Source of the DNA: Paenibacillus amylolyticus
Lineage (GTDB): Bacteria; Bacillota; Bacilli; Paenibacillales; Paenibacillaceae
NCBI RefSeq assembly: GCF_001570725.1
Contig: NZ_BCNV01000005.1
Location: 186,001 to 250,000, forward strand
Length of the DNA: 64,000 bases
Direction: 5' to 3'
The notes under the pieces were generated by a model, which ran no database searches, was not told the DNA's origin, and saw only the letters and a list, made by a program, of their open reading frames with translations. The first letter of the stretch is position 1, and each line of letters starts with the position of its first letter. Positions 25,284 through 34,187 of this stretch are shown here, piece after piece. The position numbers and the translations under genes were made by a program.

Positions 25284-28200
25284 ATGCAGTACAGAAAAAT
25301 AATGAGCATGTTGCTTATTTTGGTGTTGGTGGCTCCATGGCTTGCACCAGCAGGAAAGGTTAGTGCAGGAGCATTGTATCCGGTACCCGGTAATAATGGT
25401 TTAATCACGGTGAAGGGTGTGGACGATAATTCGGTAGAGGTTAAATGGGAATATGCTCAATCCGATAATACTGCATCATATGAATTAAGTTATAGGGTTT
25501 TCTTTTCCAAAAACTCTGATCTTACGGACGCGAACGAAATCAACAATAGCACAGTAGATCATTCTTATGGCAATTGGATTTCTGGTTCAGAGTCTACAGA
25601 TGGATCATTTTCAAGAATAGTTACCAACTTAACAGAAGGTGAAACCTACTATTTTAACGTAATTGTTCAGGATCGTTACTCGGATTTTGCTTATCAGATG
25701 CAATCCATTGAGTTCACTACACCACTGGGTGAGTTCAATAACTCTATTGGTCAAAATTTTGATGCAACTAAAATAACTGAACTGTTCAAAAATGAAAATT
25801 TCATCACTACGACGCCGGAGTTTGAATCTCTACCTCTGGAAGAGCAAAATGCACTGGTAACCTTAGCGGGACATATGAATGAGCCTGCTAATGGGTATGA
25901 GAGTAACAGTGAGGTTCAATTTTTGGTAGATTATATTCAACAAGGTATTTCAGTAATGAAAGCAAATGAGTTGTCCGATGTCCAAGAGAGATTGACTACT
26001 TATTACGACAAAACTCTTACTTTTGCAGCATCGGTTAGTTCTGAATATCTGAATATGATTAAACCGATGTTAGATCGATATTTTCTGGCTTCTGATTTGG
26101 AACAGAACGTGCTGGCATTCAAAATTAAACTACAGCGAATTGCTAATAATCCATTCCTTGAAGAATCAGTTATGAATCTTTCTATGGCATCGAGCCAAAT
26201 TACCAATTTTACGAATGTCTCAACACAGAGTGAAATGATTAATGCGCTAACGGAATTATATCAGCTTCAAGAACAAGCAGAGGCGTTTAAAGGCACAGAT
26301 AAAGAGACCCTCGTTGGTACATTCCCGCTTGATTTTAGTAAAATGAAAAGCATTTCCTCCAACATGACTGAAATGGAGAAGCTGGCTGACTGGATGCTGT
26401 TGAAAAAGCCGGGTAATGGCTATTTAACATATAAAGTCGCGCAGGAAGCATTTGATGAGTTCTTTGGCACTCCTGAGAAGCAATCGCTGAAGCAGCTGAA
26501 CGCAGCGATAGATATCCAGGATAAAGTTACAGTGTTATCCATATTAAAAAATACAGATCTGCTCAATCAACCTGGAGCGTTTAGTGAGCTAACAGATCAA
26601 GAACAAAAGACAGTTGCTGCTACATTAGTCCAAATGACTCCGAGATCGGGATCTTACAATGAAGATCAGGTTCAATTTATTGTAGATATAAGTATCAATA
26701 TCCTTTTGGGGTATCGGTTAGATTACCGAGATATGGCTTCTGCATTAAATAACATTTACGATCAGGTCATTGTAAAAGGTGCTAATCTGTTCTCTGAGGA
26801 AGAGTTTGAACAGTTCAAGAAAGCAGCAGATTTTTATCTGAAAGCTAATCAGGCGGATCAGCAGTTAATTGCTTATATTGCGAAGTTCACTTCTGTTGCA
26901 ACGGACACTGAATCGGCTGTAGGTTTAATGTTTACGCTATCTGAAGAATTTCCTTCAATTAACCAAGCAGAGACAGCGAGTGAGATATTAAATAACTTGA
27001 ATTTGTACCAAATGCTTCAAATGCAGTACCAAATACTTTTAGCCAACAATCCAGGATTAAGTCTTCAGGAATCTCCTCTGAAGTTTGACCAGATAGTAAC
27101 ATTATCAACGAATGCGGAACAGCAACAACTCGCAGAGTGGATGCTTAGTGAACGACCTGTTGGAGGATATGAAAAAATTAAAGATATTCAAAGAGCATTT
27201 GACTTGTTCTTTGCTCCCCCAGCGCCTAATGTGACTGCTGATGATACAGCCAATGTGGTTATCGGTGCAGATGAAACGATGGAATACTCTAAAGATAATG
27301 GGGAGACTTGGATTAAATTCACCGATACAGATCGATTTGAGGGCAACCAAATAATTGTGGTTCGTGTAAGAGCCAAAGGCAACACACCGGCATGGAAGTG
27401 GACAACACTTACGTTCACATCAAATACGCCAACACCTAACCCGGGTGGAAACACAGGTGGCGGTGGATCGTCCACGACCACTCCAGTAACATCTACACCT
27501 GCACCAACAACGAAACAAGAACAGATCGTGGTTGACGTTAATGGGGCAAACGGCACCAACCTGACCAAGACACCAATCACTCGTACAACCGAAACCAACG
27601 GCACAATCAAAGATCTGGTGAAAATGACCGAAGCGATTGCCAAGGAATCGGTGGAAAAAGCAAAACAATTAAACATGAACACCGCTCGTATTGTCATCCC
27701 AGACACCAAAGATTCCGTGTCCGAGACACGTATTGAACTGCCTAAAGCAGCGGTAAAAGAATTGAATGATGGTTCGCTGAAACTTGAAATCTCTACAGAG
27801 AATGTAGTAATCTCCGTTCCGACGAATTCCATTGCTGGATTTGACCAAGATTTGTACTTCCGTGTGGTTCCACTGAAACAGGAATCGGAGCGCAAAGAAG
27901 TGGAAGAACGTGCAAAGAAAGAGCAGTTGATTCAACAGATTGCTCCGAATACCAATGTTCGTGTACTGGCTCGTCCGGTAGAGATCGAAACGAATATGCA
28001 GAGCCGCGAAGTGACGTTGACTCTGCCACTGCGAGATAGTCTGCCAACCGATCCGGCTGCTCGTCAGCAAGCATTGGACAACCTGGCGATCTATATCGAA
28101 CACAGTGACGGCACAAAAGAATTGATTCAAGGCAAACTGGTGCAACTCGCAGATAACAGCGAAGGCATTGAGTTTACTGTAACCAAATTCAGTACGTTCA

Positions 28201-28817
28201 CCCTCGTTGTTGTGGATGGACTGAAAGCTTCACAAAGTATACACCAACCGTACATCCAAGGTTTCGGTGCAGATTTCCGCCCAGATGCATTCGTAACACG
28301 TGCGCAGATGGCAGCAATGCTGGCTCGTAATCTTCCAACTGAAGTGGCAGCAGGTTCCGCGGATAGCGTGAGCTACAAGGATGTATCTGCAACACACTGG
28401 GCAACTAGTGAAATTCAGAAGGCTCAATCCGCTGGCATCATGAACGGCATGAGCGCGACTCAATTTGCGCCGGAAGGTTCGATTACCCGTGCACAGATAG
28501 CAACGATTGCGTATCGCTGGATGCAGCAACAAGGGAGTGCAACAACCGTAAATGGTACAGCAGTTTCCTTCACAGATGTATCCGCAGACCTGTGGGCAGC
28601 AGATGCAATTGCTTACGTGCAATCTGCGGGTCTAATGGTTGGTTACAACGATGGTACATTCAAACCGAATAGCAATCTGACGCGCGCTGAAGCCGTGAAA
28701 GTGCTGAATGTATTGTTTAACCGTACACCACTGACTGGTGCCGTTTCGCCAACGTTCGGTGATGTACCAGCAACACACTGGGCCTATGCAGATATCGAAG
28801 CTGCAGCGCAAAAGTAA
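25284..28817 (+). CDS. Giant secreted S-layer-homology protein, paralogue 2
   Basis: The protein has 1177 residues. After a signal peptide (MQYRKIMSMLLILVLVAPWL start, cut near SAG) comes a fibronectin type III-like domain (~35-140: 'DDNSVEVKWEYAQSDN', 'LTEGETYYFNVIVQDRY') that paralogue 1 lacks. The helical repeats ('KLADWMLLKKPGNGYLTY', 'QLAEWMLSERPVGGYEKI') are next. A beta segment ('TMEYSKDNGETWIKF', 'VVRVRAKGNTPAW'), the Thr/Pro linker and three SLH motifs complete it. The C-terminal ~450 residues are almost identical to paralogue 1. Start ATG 25284 follows GGGAGGG. It is cell-wall anchored by inference. Confidence 0.88.
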   Translation: MQYRKIMSMLLILVLVAPWLAPAGKVSAGALYPVPGNNGLITVKGVDDNSVEVKWEYAQSDNTASYELSYRVFFSKNSDLTDANEINNSTVDHSYGNWISGSESTDGSFSRIVTNLTEGETYYFNVIVQDRYSDFAYQMQSIEFTTPLGEFNNSIGQNFDATKITELFKNENFITTTPEFESLPLEEQNALVTLAGHMNEPANGYESNSEVQFLVDYIQQGISVMKANELSDVQERLTTYYDKTLTFAASVSSEYLNMIKPMLDRYFLASDLEQNVLAFKIKLQRIANNPFLEESVMNLSMASSQITNFTNVSTQSEMINALTELYQLQEQAEAFKGTDKETLVGTFPLDFSKMKSISSNMTEMEKLADWMLLKKPGNGYLTYKVAQEAFDEFFGTPEKQSLKQLNAAIDIQDKVTVLSILKNTDLLNQPGAFSELTDQEQKTVAATLVQMTPRSGSYNEDQVQFIVDISINILLGYRLDYRDMASALNNIYDQVIVKGANLFSEEEFEQFKKAADFYLKANQADQQLIAYIAKFTSVATDTESAVGLMFTLSEEFPSINQAETASEILNNLNLYQMLQMQYQILLANNPGLSLQESPLKFDQIVTLSTNAEQQQLAEWMLSERPVGGYEKIKDIQRAFDLFFAPPAPNVTADDTANVVIGADETMEYSKDNGETWIKFTDTDRFEGNQIIVVRVRAKGNTPAWKWTTLTFTSNTPTPNPGGNTGGGGSSTTTPVTSTPAPTTKQEQIVVDVNGANGTNLTKTPITRTTETNGTIKDLVKMTEAIAKESVEKAKQLNMNTARIVIPDTKDSVSETRIELPKAAVKELNDGSLKLEISTENVVISVPTNSIAGFDQDLYFRVVPLKQESERKEVEERAKKEQLIQQIAPNTNVRVLARPVEIETNMQSREVTLTLPLRDSLPTDPAARQQALDNLAIYIEHSDGTKELIQGKLVQLADNSEGIEFTVTKFSTFTLVVVDGLKASQSIHQPYIQGFGADFRPDAFVTRAQMAAMLARNLPTEVAAGSADSVSYKDVSATHWATSEIQKAQSAGIMNGMSATQFAPEGSITRAQIATIAYRWMQQQGSATTVNGTAVSFTDVSADLWAADAIAYVQSAGLMVGYNDGTFKPNSNLTRAEAVKVLNVLFNRTPLTGAVSPTFGDVPATHWAYADIEAAAQK
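27433..28817 (+). repeat. Near-identical C-terminal coding repeat, copy 2
   Basis: This is the partner of 23543-24928. Long stretches, for example around 27870-27990 and 23970-24090, are identical at the DNA level, and most of the rest differ only at third codon positions. Confidence 0.85.
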
Positions 28818-28918
28818 TATTTTTAAAAGAAGAAAAAGGGGTCATGAACGCAGTAGCATATGGAAAAGAGAACCCCTAATAATGGATAGGATATGACAGT
28901 ATAATAGATAGAATAGAA

Positions 28919-28966
28919 AAAGAGCTGTTCCAAAAAGCCATACATTGGCTAGGGACAGCTCCTTTT
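28919..28966. terminator. Bidirectional terminator SLH2 / GbsR-type gene
   Basis: AAAGAGCTGTTCC pairs with GGGACAGCTCCTTT, with an inner GCCA/TGGC stem, and the A and T runs on both sides fit convergent transcription. Confidence 0.85.
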
Positions 28967-29024
28967 TGCGTTTAGTGTGACTCAACACACGAATCATAGC
29001 GGCGTTATTCCACCATGTAGTGAA

Positions 29025-29597
29025 CTAATCTTTATTGGGTGTATGCGAAGCATTTTCGTAAAATTTACCGTCCCGCAATTGATCCACGAATCCTTGTAGC
29101 CAGACGTAATACTGCTCCGCATGTTGGAGTTTGTGCAGATCCCTCAGCGCATCATCTCGATCTTCAGAAGAGGTATGTTCCGAAAGGATCATGGTCGACA
29201 GGTCAGGGATGACTTCACGAATGCCTTCTAACATGACATCTACTTCCCGCTGGAGCTTGGCCCCGAAGAAATTCTGAAATGTACGATAAAAGTCGGTCTC
29301 AGCCAGATACTGATCCTGACGGTCCTTCTTTTCCTCCAGTTTATAGATCATCTGTGACTCTGTAAGCGAACGAACCGCATAGCTCATGTTGCTCTTGCTC
29401 ATATTCATCGAGGTTTTCATCTCTTCAAGTGTCATCGGTCGATCCTCAAAATACATGATGCCGTATAATTTGCCAAACGTATGATTAACTCCATACAGAT
29501 CCATCGTATTAGCGATGGCCTCAATGACTCTCTCCCTCAGCGCATGCCGATCAGGTAACGAAGAATGATTCGGGTTCCTGGCAGTTTCTTTTCCCAC
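29025..29597 (-). CDS. GbsR/MarR-family transcriptional regulator
   Basis: The protein has 190 residues and a winged helix typical of the GbsR family: 'ANTMDLYGVNHTFGKLYGIM', 'RPMTLEEMKTSMNMSKSNMS', 'AVRSLTESQMIYKL'. Family repressors respond to choline or betaine-type osmoprotectants, or control related transport. Start GTG 29597 follows AGAGGTGAC. It is divergent from the transporter operon, with an inverted repeat between them, so it probably controls that operon; the effector is inferred. Confidence 0.87.
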   Translation of the reverse strand: MGKETARNPNHSSLPDRHALRERVIEAIANTMDLYGVNHTFGKLYGIMYFEDRPMTLEEMKTSMNMSKSNMSYAVRSLTESQMIYKLEEKKDRQDQYLAETDFYRTFQNFFGAKLQREVDVMLEGIREVIPDLSTMILSEHTSSEDRDDALRDLHKLQHAEQYYVWLQGFVDQLRDGKFYENASHTPNKD

Positions 29598-29700
29598 AAT
29601 GTCACCTCTGGTTTATGATAGCGTTCCCACTAGCTGCCTCATATTTTACATGACTTGCTCCAATTTTAACATAACCCGGAATTAGAATTTTCAATACGAG

Positions 29701-29720
29701 TGTACAATCAATTTTGTACA
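29701..29720. promoter_or_regulatory. Inverted-repeat operator between GbsR-type gene and transporter operon
   Basis: TGTACAATCAATTTTGTACA contains TGTACAA and TTGTACA arms. It lies in the 198-base divergent region about 75 bases before the permease start, with TATACT (29740-29745) downstream as a possible -10 box. It is a candidate binding site for the GbsR-type regulator. Confidence 0.5.
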
Positions 29721-29795
29721 GAAGAAATATAAAGTTGATTATACTCAAAAATTCCCAATCATTAAAGAAAAATTGAACAGTAAGGAGTGGGGGAT

Positions 29796-30671
29796 TTGCG
29801 TTTAAAACTATGGAGGGAGTCTGAAGCGGTGCTATTCACGCTGCCAGCTCTAATCCCATTGCTGATCTTCTGGCTGGGACCTCTGGGATATATCGTTTAT
29901 CTCAGTTTCACCGATTGGGACTTCATGAGCCCGGACAAGTTGTTCGTTGGATTGGACAATTACAGTTATCTGCTAACAAACTCCGAATTCTATCGGTCAC
30001 TGAAAGTCACCTTGTTATTCGGACTGGGGAGTGTGATCCCAACCATTGTGGGCGGATTGGCACTTGCGATGCTCATGAATAGCAAAATCAAATCATCCGG
30101 CATCTTCCGGACGTTACTCTTCTCACCTTGGGTCACCCCGACAGTTGCGGTGTCCATTGCGTGGTCTTGGATCTTCGAGCCCGAAGTCGGACTCGCTAAT
30201 CTGATGCTGGGCTGGGCTGGTGTATCTCCGATCGGCTGGTTGCGTGACGCGGACTGGGCACTGGTTGCAGTACTAATCGTTACTCTCTGGAAGTCAATTG
30301 GGTGGGCGATGGTATTTTATCTGGTTGCACTACGAAATCTACCGTCCGATCTACTGGAAGCAGCTTCGATCGATGGGGCAAACCGTTGGGACAAGTTCAG
30401 AAGTATCACAATGCCACTGATCTCACCAACGACATTTTTTCTCTCGATTATTCTTACCATCCAGTCCTTGCAAGCCTATGACCAGATTAATGTCATGACG
30501 CAGGGCGGACCGGCGGGATCAACGAGAACGTTGCTGTACATGTATTACCAGTCTGCATTCGAATCTTTTAACGTAGGCGAAGCTTCGTCCATCGCCGTTG
30601 TGATTATTCTGATCTGCGTGTTGCTGTCGGGAGTATCCTTCCTGCTTGGCAGACGTCTGGTGCACTACTAA
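29796..30671 (+). CDS. ABC sugar/phosphodiester permease (UgpA/LacF type)
   Basis: The protein has 291 residues and six transmembrane helices. The EAA loop is 'LLEAASIDGANRWDKFRSITMPLIS', read in two halves. It matches the binding-protein-dependent transport inner-membrane component of the MalF/UgpA group. Start TTG 29796 lies 8 bases after AAGGAG; a GTG nine bases earlier overlaps that site. It overlaps the next gene by one base. No ATPase gene is in the operon, as is common where a shared MsmX-type ATPase serves. Confidence 0.9.
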   Translation: MRLKLWRESEAVLFTLPALIPLLIFWLGPLGYIVYLSFTDWDFMSPDKLFVGLDNYSYLLTNSEFYRSLKVTLLFGLGSVIPTIVGGLALAMLMNSKIKSSGIFRTLLFSPWVTPTVAVSIAWSWIFEPEVGLANLMLGWAGVSPIGWLRDADWALVAVLIVTLWKSIGWAMVFYLVALRNLPSDLLEAASIDGANRWDKFRSITMPLISPTTFFLSIILTIQSLQAYDQINVMTQGGPAGSTRTLLYMYYQSAFESFNVGEASSIAVVIILICVLLSGVSFLLGRRLVHY

Positions 30672-31576
30672 TGACAATGACATTGCCCAACAAAAAGTCT
30701 AAACGGATGAAGCGCAAGGAGTTGCAGAACGTGTCACAACCGAATTTTAAAATAAGTAAATTAATCCGCTATCTCCTGTTAGCCGTTATCGCGCTGGGTA
30801 CAGCCTTTCCCTTCTATTGGATGGTCATTAGTGGATTCAAAACCAATGATGAGATCTGGCAGTTCCCGCCGACCTTCTGGCCGGAGACGTTCCTGTGGAG
30901 CAACTATGTGGACGCCTGGAATGCGGCTCCATTTGCCCGCTACATTCTGAACAGTACCGGGGTAGCCTTAGCCATCTGTCTATTTCAGATCGTCAACTCC
31001 AGTATGATGGCTTACGCTCTGACACATATGAAATTCCGTCTCAAAGGTGTACTGACATCCCTGATTCTGGTGGGTTATATGATACCGAGTACAGCCGTAT
31101 ATCTGCCTAGTTACCTGGTGCTTAGCGAACTTAACTTGCTAGATTCCTACACAGGCTTGATTGTATCCAACTGCGTCAGCGTGTTCTCGATCTTTCTGAT
31201 CCGGCAGGCGTTCATGCAGGTATCTCATGAATTGGTGGAAGCCGGACAGCTGGACGGTGCATCCCACTTCCGGATTCTCTGGACGATTATCACGCCGCTT
31301 GTTCGCTCAAGCTTCGCCGTGATGGTTCTGATTACGTTTATTGAACAGTACAACAACTATTTCTGGCCTATGCTCATCACCAAAGACCCTGACTTACAGC
31401 TAGTATCGGCTGGTCTGCGCAGCTTCTTTGTAGAAGGCGGGGCATATGGACTGGCTTGGCCACAGATTATGGCTGCGAGTGCCTTCACCATCGCACCACT
31501 ACTTATTCTCTTCCTGTTCACCCAGAAGACGATCATGCAGAGCGTTAATATTACGGCTGGTGTGAACAAGAACTGA
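30671..31576 (+). CDS. ABC permease (UgpE/MalG type)
   Basis: The protein has 301 residues: a basic cytoplasmic N-terminus (~1-35), six transmembrane helices and the EAA motif 'ELVEAGQLDGASHFRILWTI'. It is partner to the preceding permease, with TAATG stop-start overlap. Its C-terminal helix is followed by 'QKTIMQSVNITAGV', typical of this subunit class. It imports the operon's substrate together with the lipoprotein below. Confidence 0.9.
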   Translation: MTMTLPNKKSKRMKRKELQNVSQPNFKISKLIRYLLLAVIALGTAFPFYWMVISGFKTNDEIWQFPPTFWPETFLWSNYVDAWNAAPFARYILNSTGVALAICLFQIVNSSMMAYALTHMKFRLKGVLTSLILVGYMIPSTAVYLPSYLVLSELNLLDSYTGLIVSNCVSVFSIFLIRQAFMQVSHELVEAGQLDGASHFRILWTIITPLVRSSFAVMVLITFIEQYNNYFWPMLITKDPDLQLVSAGLRSFFVEGGAYGLAWPQIMAASAFTIAPLLILFLFTQKTIMQSVNITAGVNKN

Positions 31577-31613
31577 TATGCACTACCATTCACCTAAAAC
31601 GGGAGGAACGACA

Positions 31614-32987
31614 ATGAATTGGAGTCAGGCAAGCATGACATGGAAAAAGAGATTGAGGTTGAACTGGAAGGGTGGCATGTCGCTGGTACTCGCGACTAGC
31701 TTTGCGCTAATGACAGCTTGTGGAACACAAGCACCCGCAGAATCAAGCACGACGGCTGCTGCCAGTGGGACCGAAGCTCAGGCGAAAGATCCGGTGGAGA
31801 TTGAATTCTGGTATGGTCTGGGTGGTAATCTGGGCGATAACATGAAAAAAACGATTGATGCGTTCAACGCCTCCCAGAACGAAGTCGTTGTGAAGGGAAT
31901 TGTACAAGCAGATTACACGGAGACGGAACAGAAGTTACAAGCAGCGATTGCTTCCAAGAAGGTTCCGGCCGCTGTACTGAGTGCTAACATAGACTGGGCA
32001 CGCAAAGGATACTATGCACCGATGGATGAGATGATTGCAGCGGACCCGAATTTTAAGAAAGACGATTTCATTCAAACGTTCCTGAACCAGGGACAGGTGG
32101 ATGGTAAGCAATACTTCCTACCTATGTATGGAACGACCCAAATCATGTATTACCGCATGGATACGTTAAAAGAGAACGGAATCGATCCAGCGAGTCTGAC
32201 AACATGGGAAGCGTTGGCTGAAGCAGCAGCGAAGATGAGCAAACAAGAGAATGGCAAGACAACGTTCTCTGGCTGGCAACCGATGTGGGGTAAAGACAAC
32301 ATGATTGATGCTGTATTGGGTAAGGGTGGTCAAATCCTTAGCGACGATGGCAAAACAGTCATGATCGACTCCCCAGAGTGGATCGAGACATGGGACCTGT
32401 TCCGTAAATGGATTAATGAAGACAAAATCATGGGCATCGAGTATGGTGGTCAAGGTTGGGAATATTGGTACAAAACGATTGATAATGTGATGAAAAATAA
32501 AGCAGCAGGTTACACCGGATCTAGTGGTGACCAAGGTGACTTGGACTTTAGCGTAGTCGCTGCGATGCAACAACCAGGTTGGGAAGGCAGTGGTGAAGGT
32601 AAACCGGTAGCGAATGCCATTTTGGCAGGTATTCCGGCAGCAGCGAGTCCAGAGCAACAACAAGCTGCTTATAAATGGTTTACGTATTTCTCTGAGACGT
32701 CCAACACAGCTTCATGGTCTATGAATACCGGATATATTGCAGTGCGTCAATCGGCTCAACAAGATCCAGAGTTCATGAAATTCAGTGAGGAAAATCCACA
32801 GATCACTGTACCACTGCAACAAGCAGCTCACGCTTCGGCTCCATTCCAGGATCCAACAGGTGGCAAAATCAACGATGCATTGAAAGATGCAGCTGATAAA
32901 GTACAGATCAATAATATGCCAGCTGAACAAGCGCTGAAGGAAGCGAAAGAGAAAGCGCAGAAAGAACTGGATCGTGTAACGAAATAA
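31614..32987 (+). CDS. Extracellular solute-binding lipoprotein (family 1)
   Basis: The protein has 457 residues with a lipoprotein signal ending 'FALMTACG'. The family-1 solute-binding fold includes 'IEFWYGLGGNLGDNMKKTID', 'GKQYFLPMYGTTQIMYYRMD' and 'WEALAEAAAKMS'. UgpB-type proteins bind glycerol-3-phosphate or glycerophosphodiesters, and 'PMYGTTQIMYYRMD' is at the matching position, but other family-1 binders look similar here. Start ATG 31614 after GGGAGGAA. It is the recognition subunit of the ABC importer. Confidence 0.88.
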   Translation: MNWSQASMTWKKRLRLNWKGGMSLVLATSFALMTACGTQAPAESSTTAAASGTEAQAKDPVEIEFWYGLGGNLGDNMKKTIDAFNASQNEVVVKGIVQADYTETEQKLQAAIASKKVPAAVLSANIDWARKGYYAPMDEMIAADPNFKKDDFIQTFLNQGQVDGKQYFLPMYGTTQIMYYRMDTLKENGIDPASLTTWEALAEAAAKMSKQENGKTTFSGWQPMWGKDNMIDAVLGKGGQILSDDGKTVMIDSPEWIETWDLFRKWINEDKIMGIEYGGQGWEYWYKTIDNVMKNKAAGYTGSSGDQGDLDFSVVAAMQQPGWEGSGEGKPVANAILAGIPAAASPEQQQAAYKWFTYFSETSNTASWSMNTGYIAVRQSAQQDPEFMKFSEENPQITVPLQQAAHASAPFQDPTGGKINDALKDAADKVQINNMPAEQALKEAKEKAQKELDRVTK

Positions 32988-33081
32988 GAAACGTATACAG
33001 GCAAGTGAATCAAGCGAAAGGGGCGGTACATGCTGTACCGTCCTTTCCGTTATACAAGATCGCAGACAAGGAGTTTAACCA

Positions 33082-33852
33082 ATGCAAGATGAGACGTATG
33101 TGGACGGATTACCGAATCCGATTGAAGCTGTTTTGTTCGATAAGGACGGGACATTACTTGATTTTACGGGCATGTGGGGGTTCTGGACCGATTGTGTGTT
33201 GAGCGACTTCAGAGACCAGTTGGCAACCCGGGGACTTCGTATTAACACAGATGAACTTCCGCAGATCTGGGGAACTTTCCACGATGACCAGGGTCGAATG
33301 AATGGGTATGATGTGCGGGGCCCGCTTGCAATGGGAACCATGGATGAAGTGTATGCCGTGTTAACATGGCATGGATATCGTGCGGGTCTCAGCTGGGCGG
33401 AAGCCAAGATCATGGTTCGGGAGTGTTTGGCGCGAGCGGAGGAAGAGATGGAGCAGCATCGTCCGGCACATCCGTTACCGGGCGTTCGTAAATTCCTTGA
33501 ACAGTGCCGTAGCGAAGGTGTCGTTATGGGTGTAGTGACGGCAGATGATACACCAAGTGCAATTAAACATTTACAGTGGATGGGACTGGATTCCTTTTTT
33601 GACGTGGTGATTGGTACAGATTTGGTGAAGCGGGGCAAACCTTTTCCCGATATGCTTCTACTTGCTTGTGAACGGTTAGGTGTATCTGTACAGCATACGG
33701 TGGTCATTGGAGATACGGACGGAGACATGGAGATGGCACGAACCGCTGGTGCAGGCTACAGGATTGGGATTGGAGAACCAGGAAAAATCCGCTTGGCGGA
33801 CAGAACGATTCAATCTTTCCATGAATTGCTGAATGGTGGGCTTGGCCGATGA
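33082..33852 (+). CDS. HAD-superfamily phosphatase
   Basis: The protein has 256 residues. The nucleophile motif is 'LFDKDGTLLDF' (Asp20, general acid Asp22). The motif-II Thr is in 'VMGVVTADD', the Lys in 'DLVKRGKPFPDM', and the Asp pair in 'VIGDTDGDMEMAR'. It is of the phosphoglycolate-phosphatase/beta-phosphoglucomutase type with a helical cap. It probably dephosphorylates the imported or processed substrate. Start ATG 33082 follows AAGGAG and is translationally coupled (ATGA) to the SMR gene. Confidence 0.9.
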   Translation: MQDETYVDGLPNPIEAVLFDKDGTLLDFTGMWGFWTDCVLSDFRDQLATRGLRINTDELPQIWGTFHDDQGRMNGYDVRGPLAMGTMDEVYAVLTWHGYRAGLSWAEAKIMVRECLARAEEEMEQHRPAHPLPGVRKFLEQCRSEGVVMGVVTADDTPSAIKHLQWMGLDSFFDVVIGTDLVKRGKPFPDMLLLACERLGVSVQHTVVIGDTDGDMEMARTAGAGYRIGIGEPGKIRLADRTIQSFHELLNGGLGR

Positions 33853-34187
33853 CGAACAGTCACGCTTACTTGGGCTGGGTTCTGTTGGCTCTGGCCATCG
33901 GACTGGAGCTGAGTGCTACTATTTTGCTAAAAGTATCGGATGGATTCTCACGGTTATGGCCTTCGATTATGATGTTTGTATGTTATGGCGCAAGTTTTAC
34001 GTTTCTGAATTTTGCAGTGAAGTATATGCCGCTGGCTGTGGCCTATGCGATCTGGTCTGGGGTGGGCATCACGCTCATTGGCGTCGTAGGGCATTACTAT
34101 TTCGGTGAACGTCTGCGGCTCACGTCGATGGTCTGGATCGGTTTTATTCTGATTGGCATTATTGGACTGAAATGGAGTGATTCTTGA
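33849..34187 (+). CDS. SMR-family multidrug/quaternary-ammonium transporter (EmrE-like)
   Basis: The protein has 112 residues and four transmembrane helices. The essential Glu is Glu20 in 'AIGLELSATILLK' (EmrE Glu14), and Trp69 in 'AVAYAIWSGVGI' corresponds to EmrE Trp63, marking the Qac rather than the guanidinium (Gdx) subtype. EmrE-type carriers export quaternary cations, including betaine- and choline-like compounds. It overlaps its neighbours on both sides, so it belongs to the transporter operon and is not a stray resistance gene. Confidence 0.9.
   Translation: MTNSHAYLGWVLLALAIGLELSATILLKVSDGFSRLWPSIMMFVCYGASFTFLNFAVKYMPLAVAYAIWSGVGITLIGVVGHYYFGERLRLTSMVWIGFILIGIIGLKWSDS

Noticed and set aside
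20888-28817. Large direct repeats as a transposon or IS pair
   Set aside because: The repeated DNA is the coding C-terminus and upstream region of two paralogous genes, with no transposase or terminal repeats.
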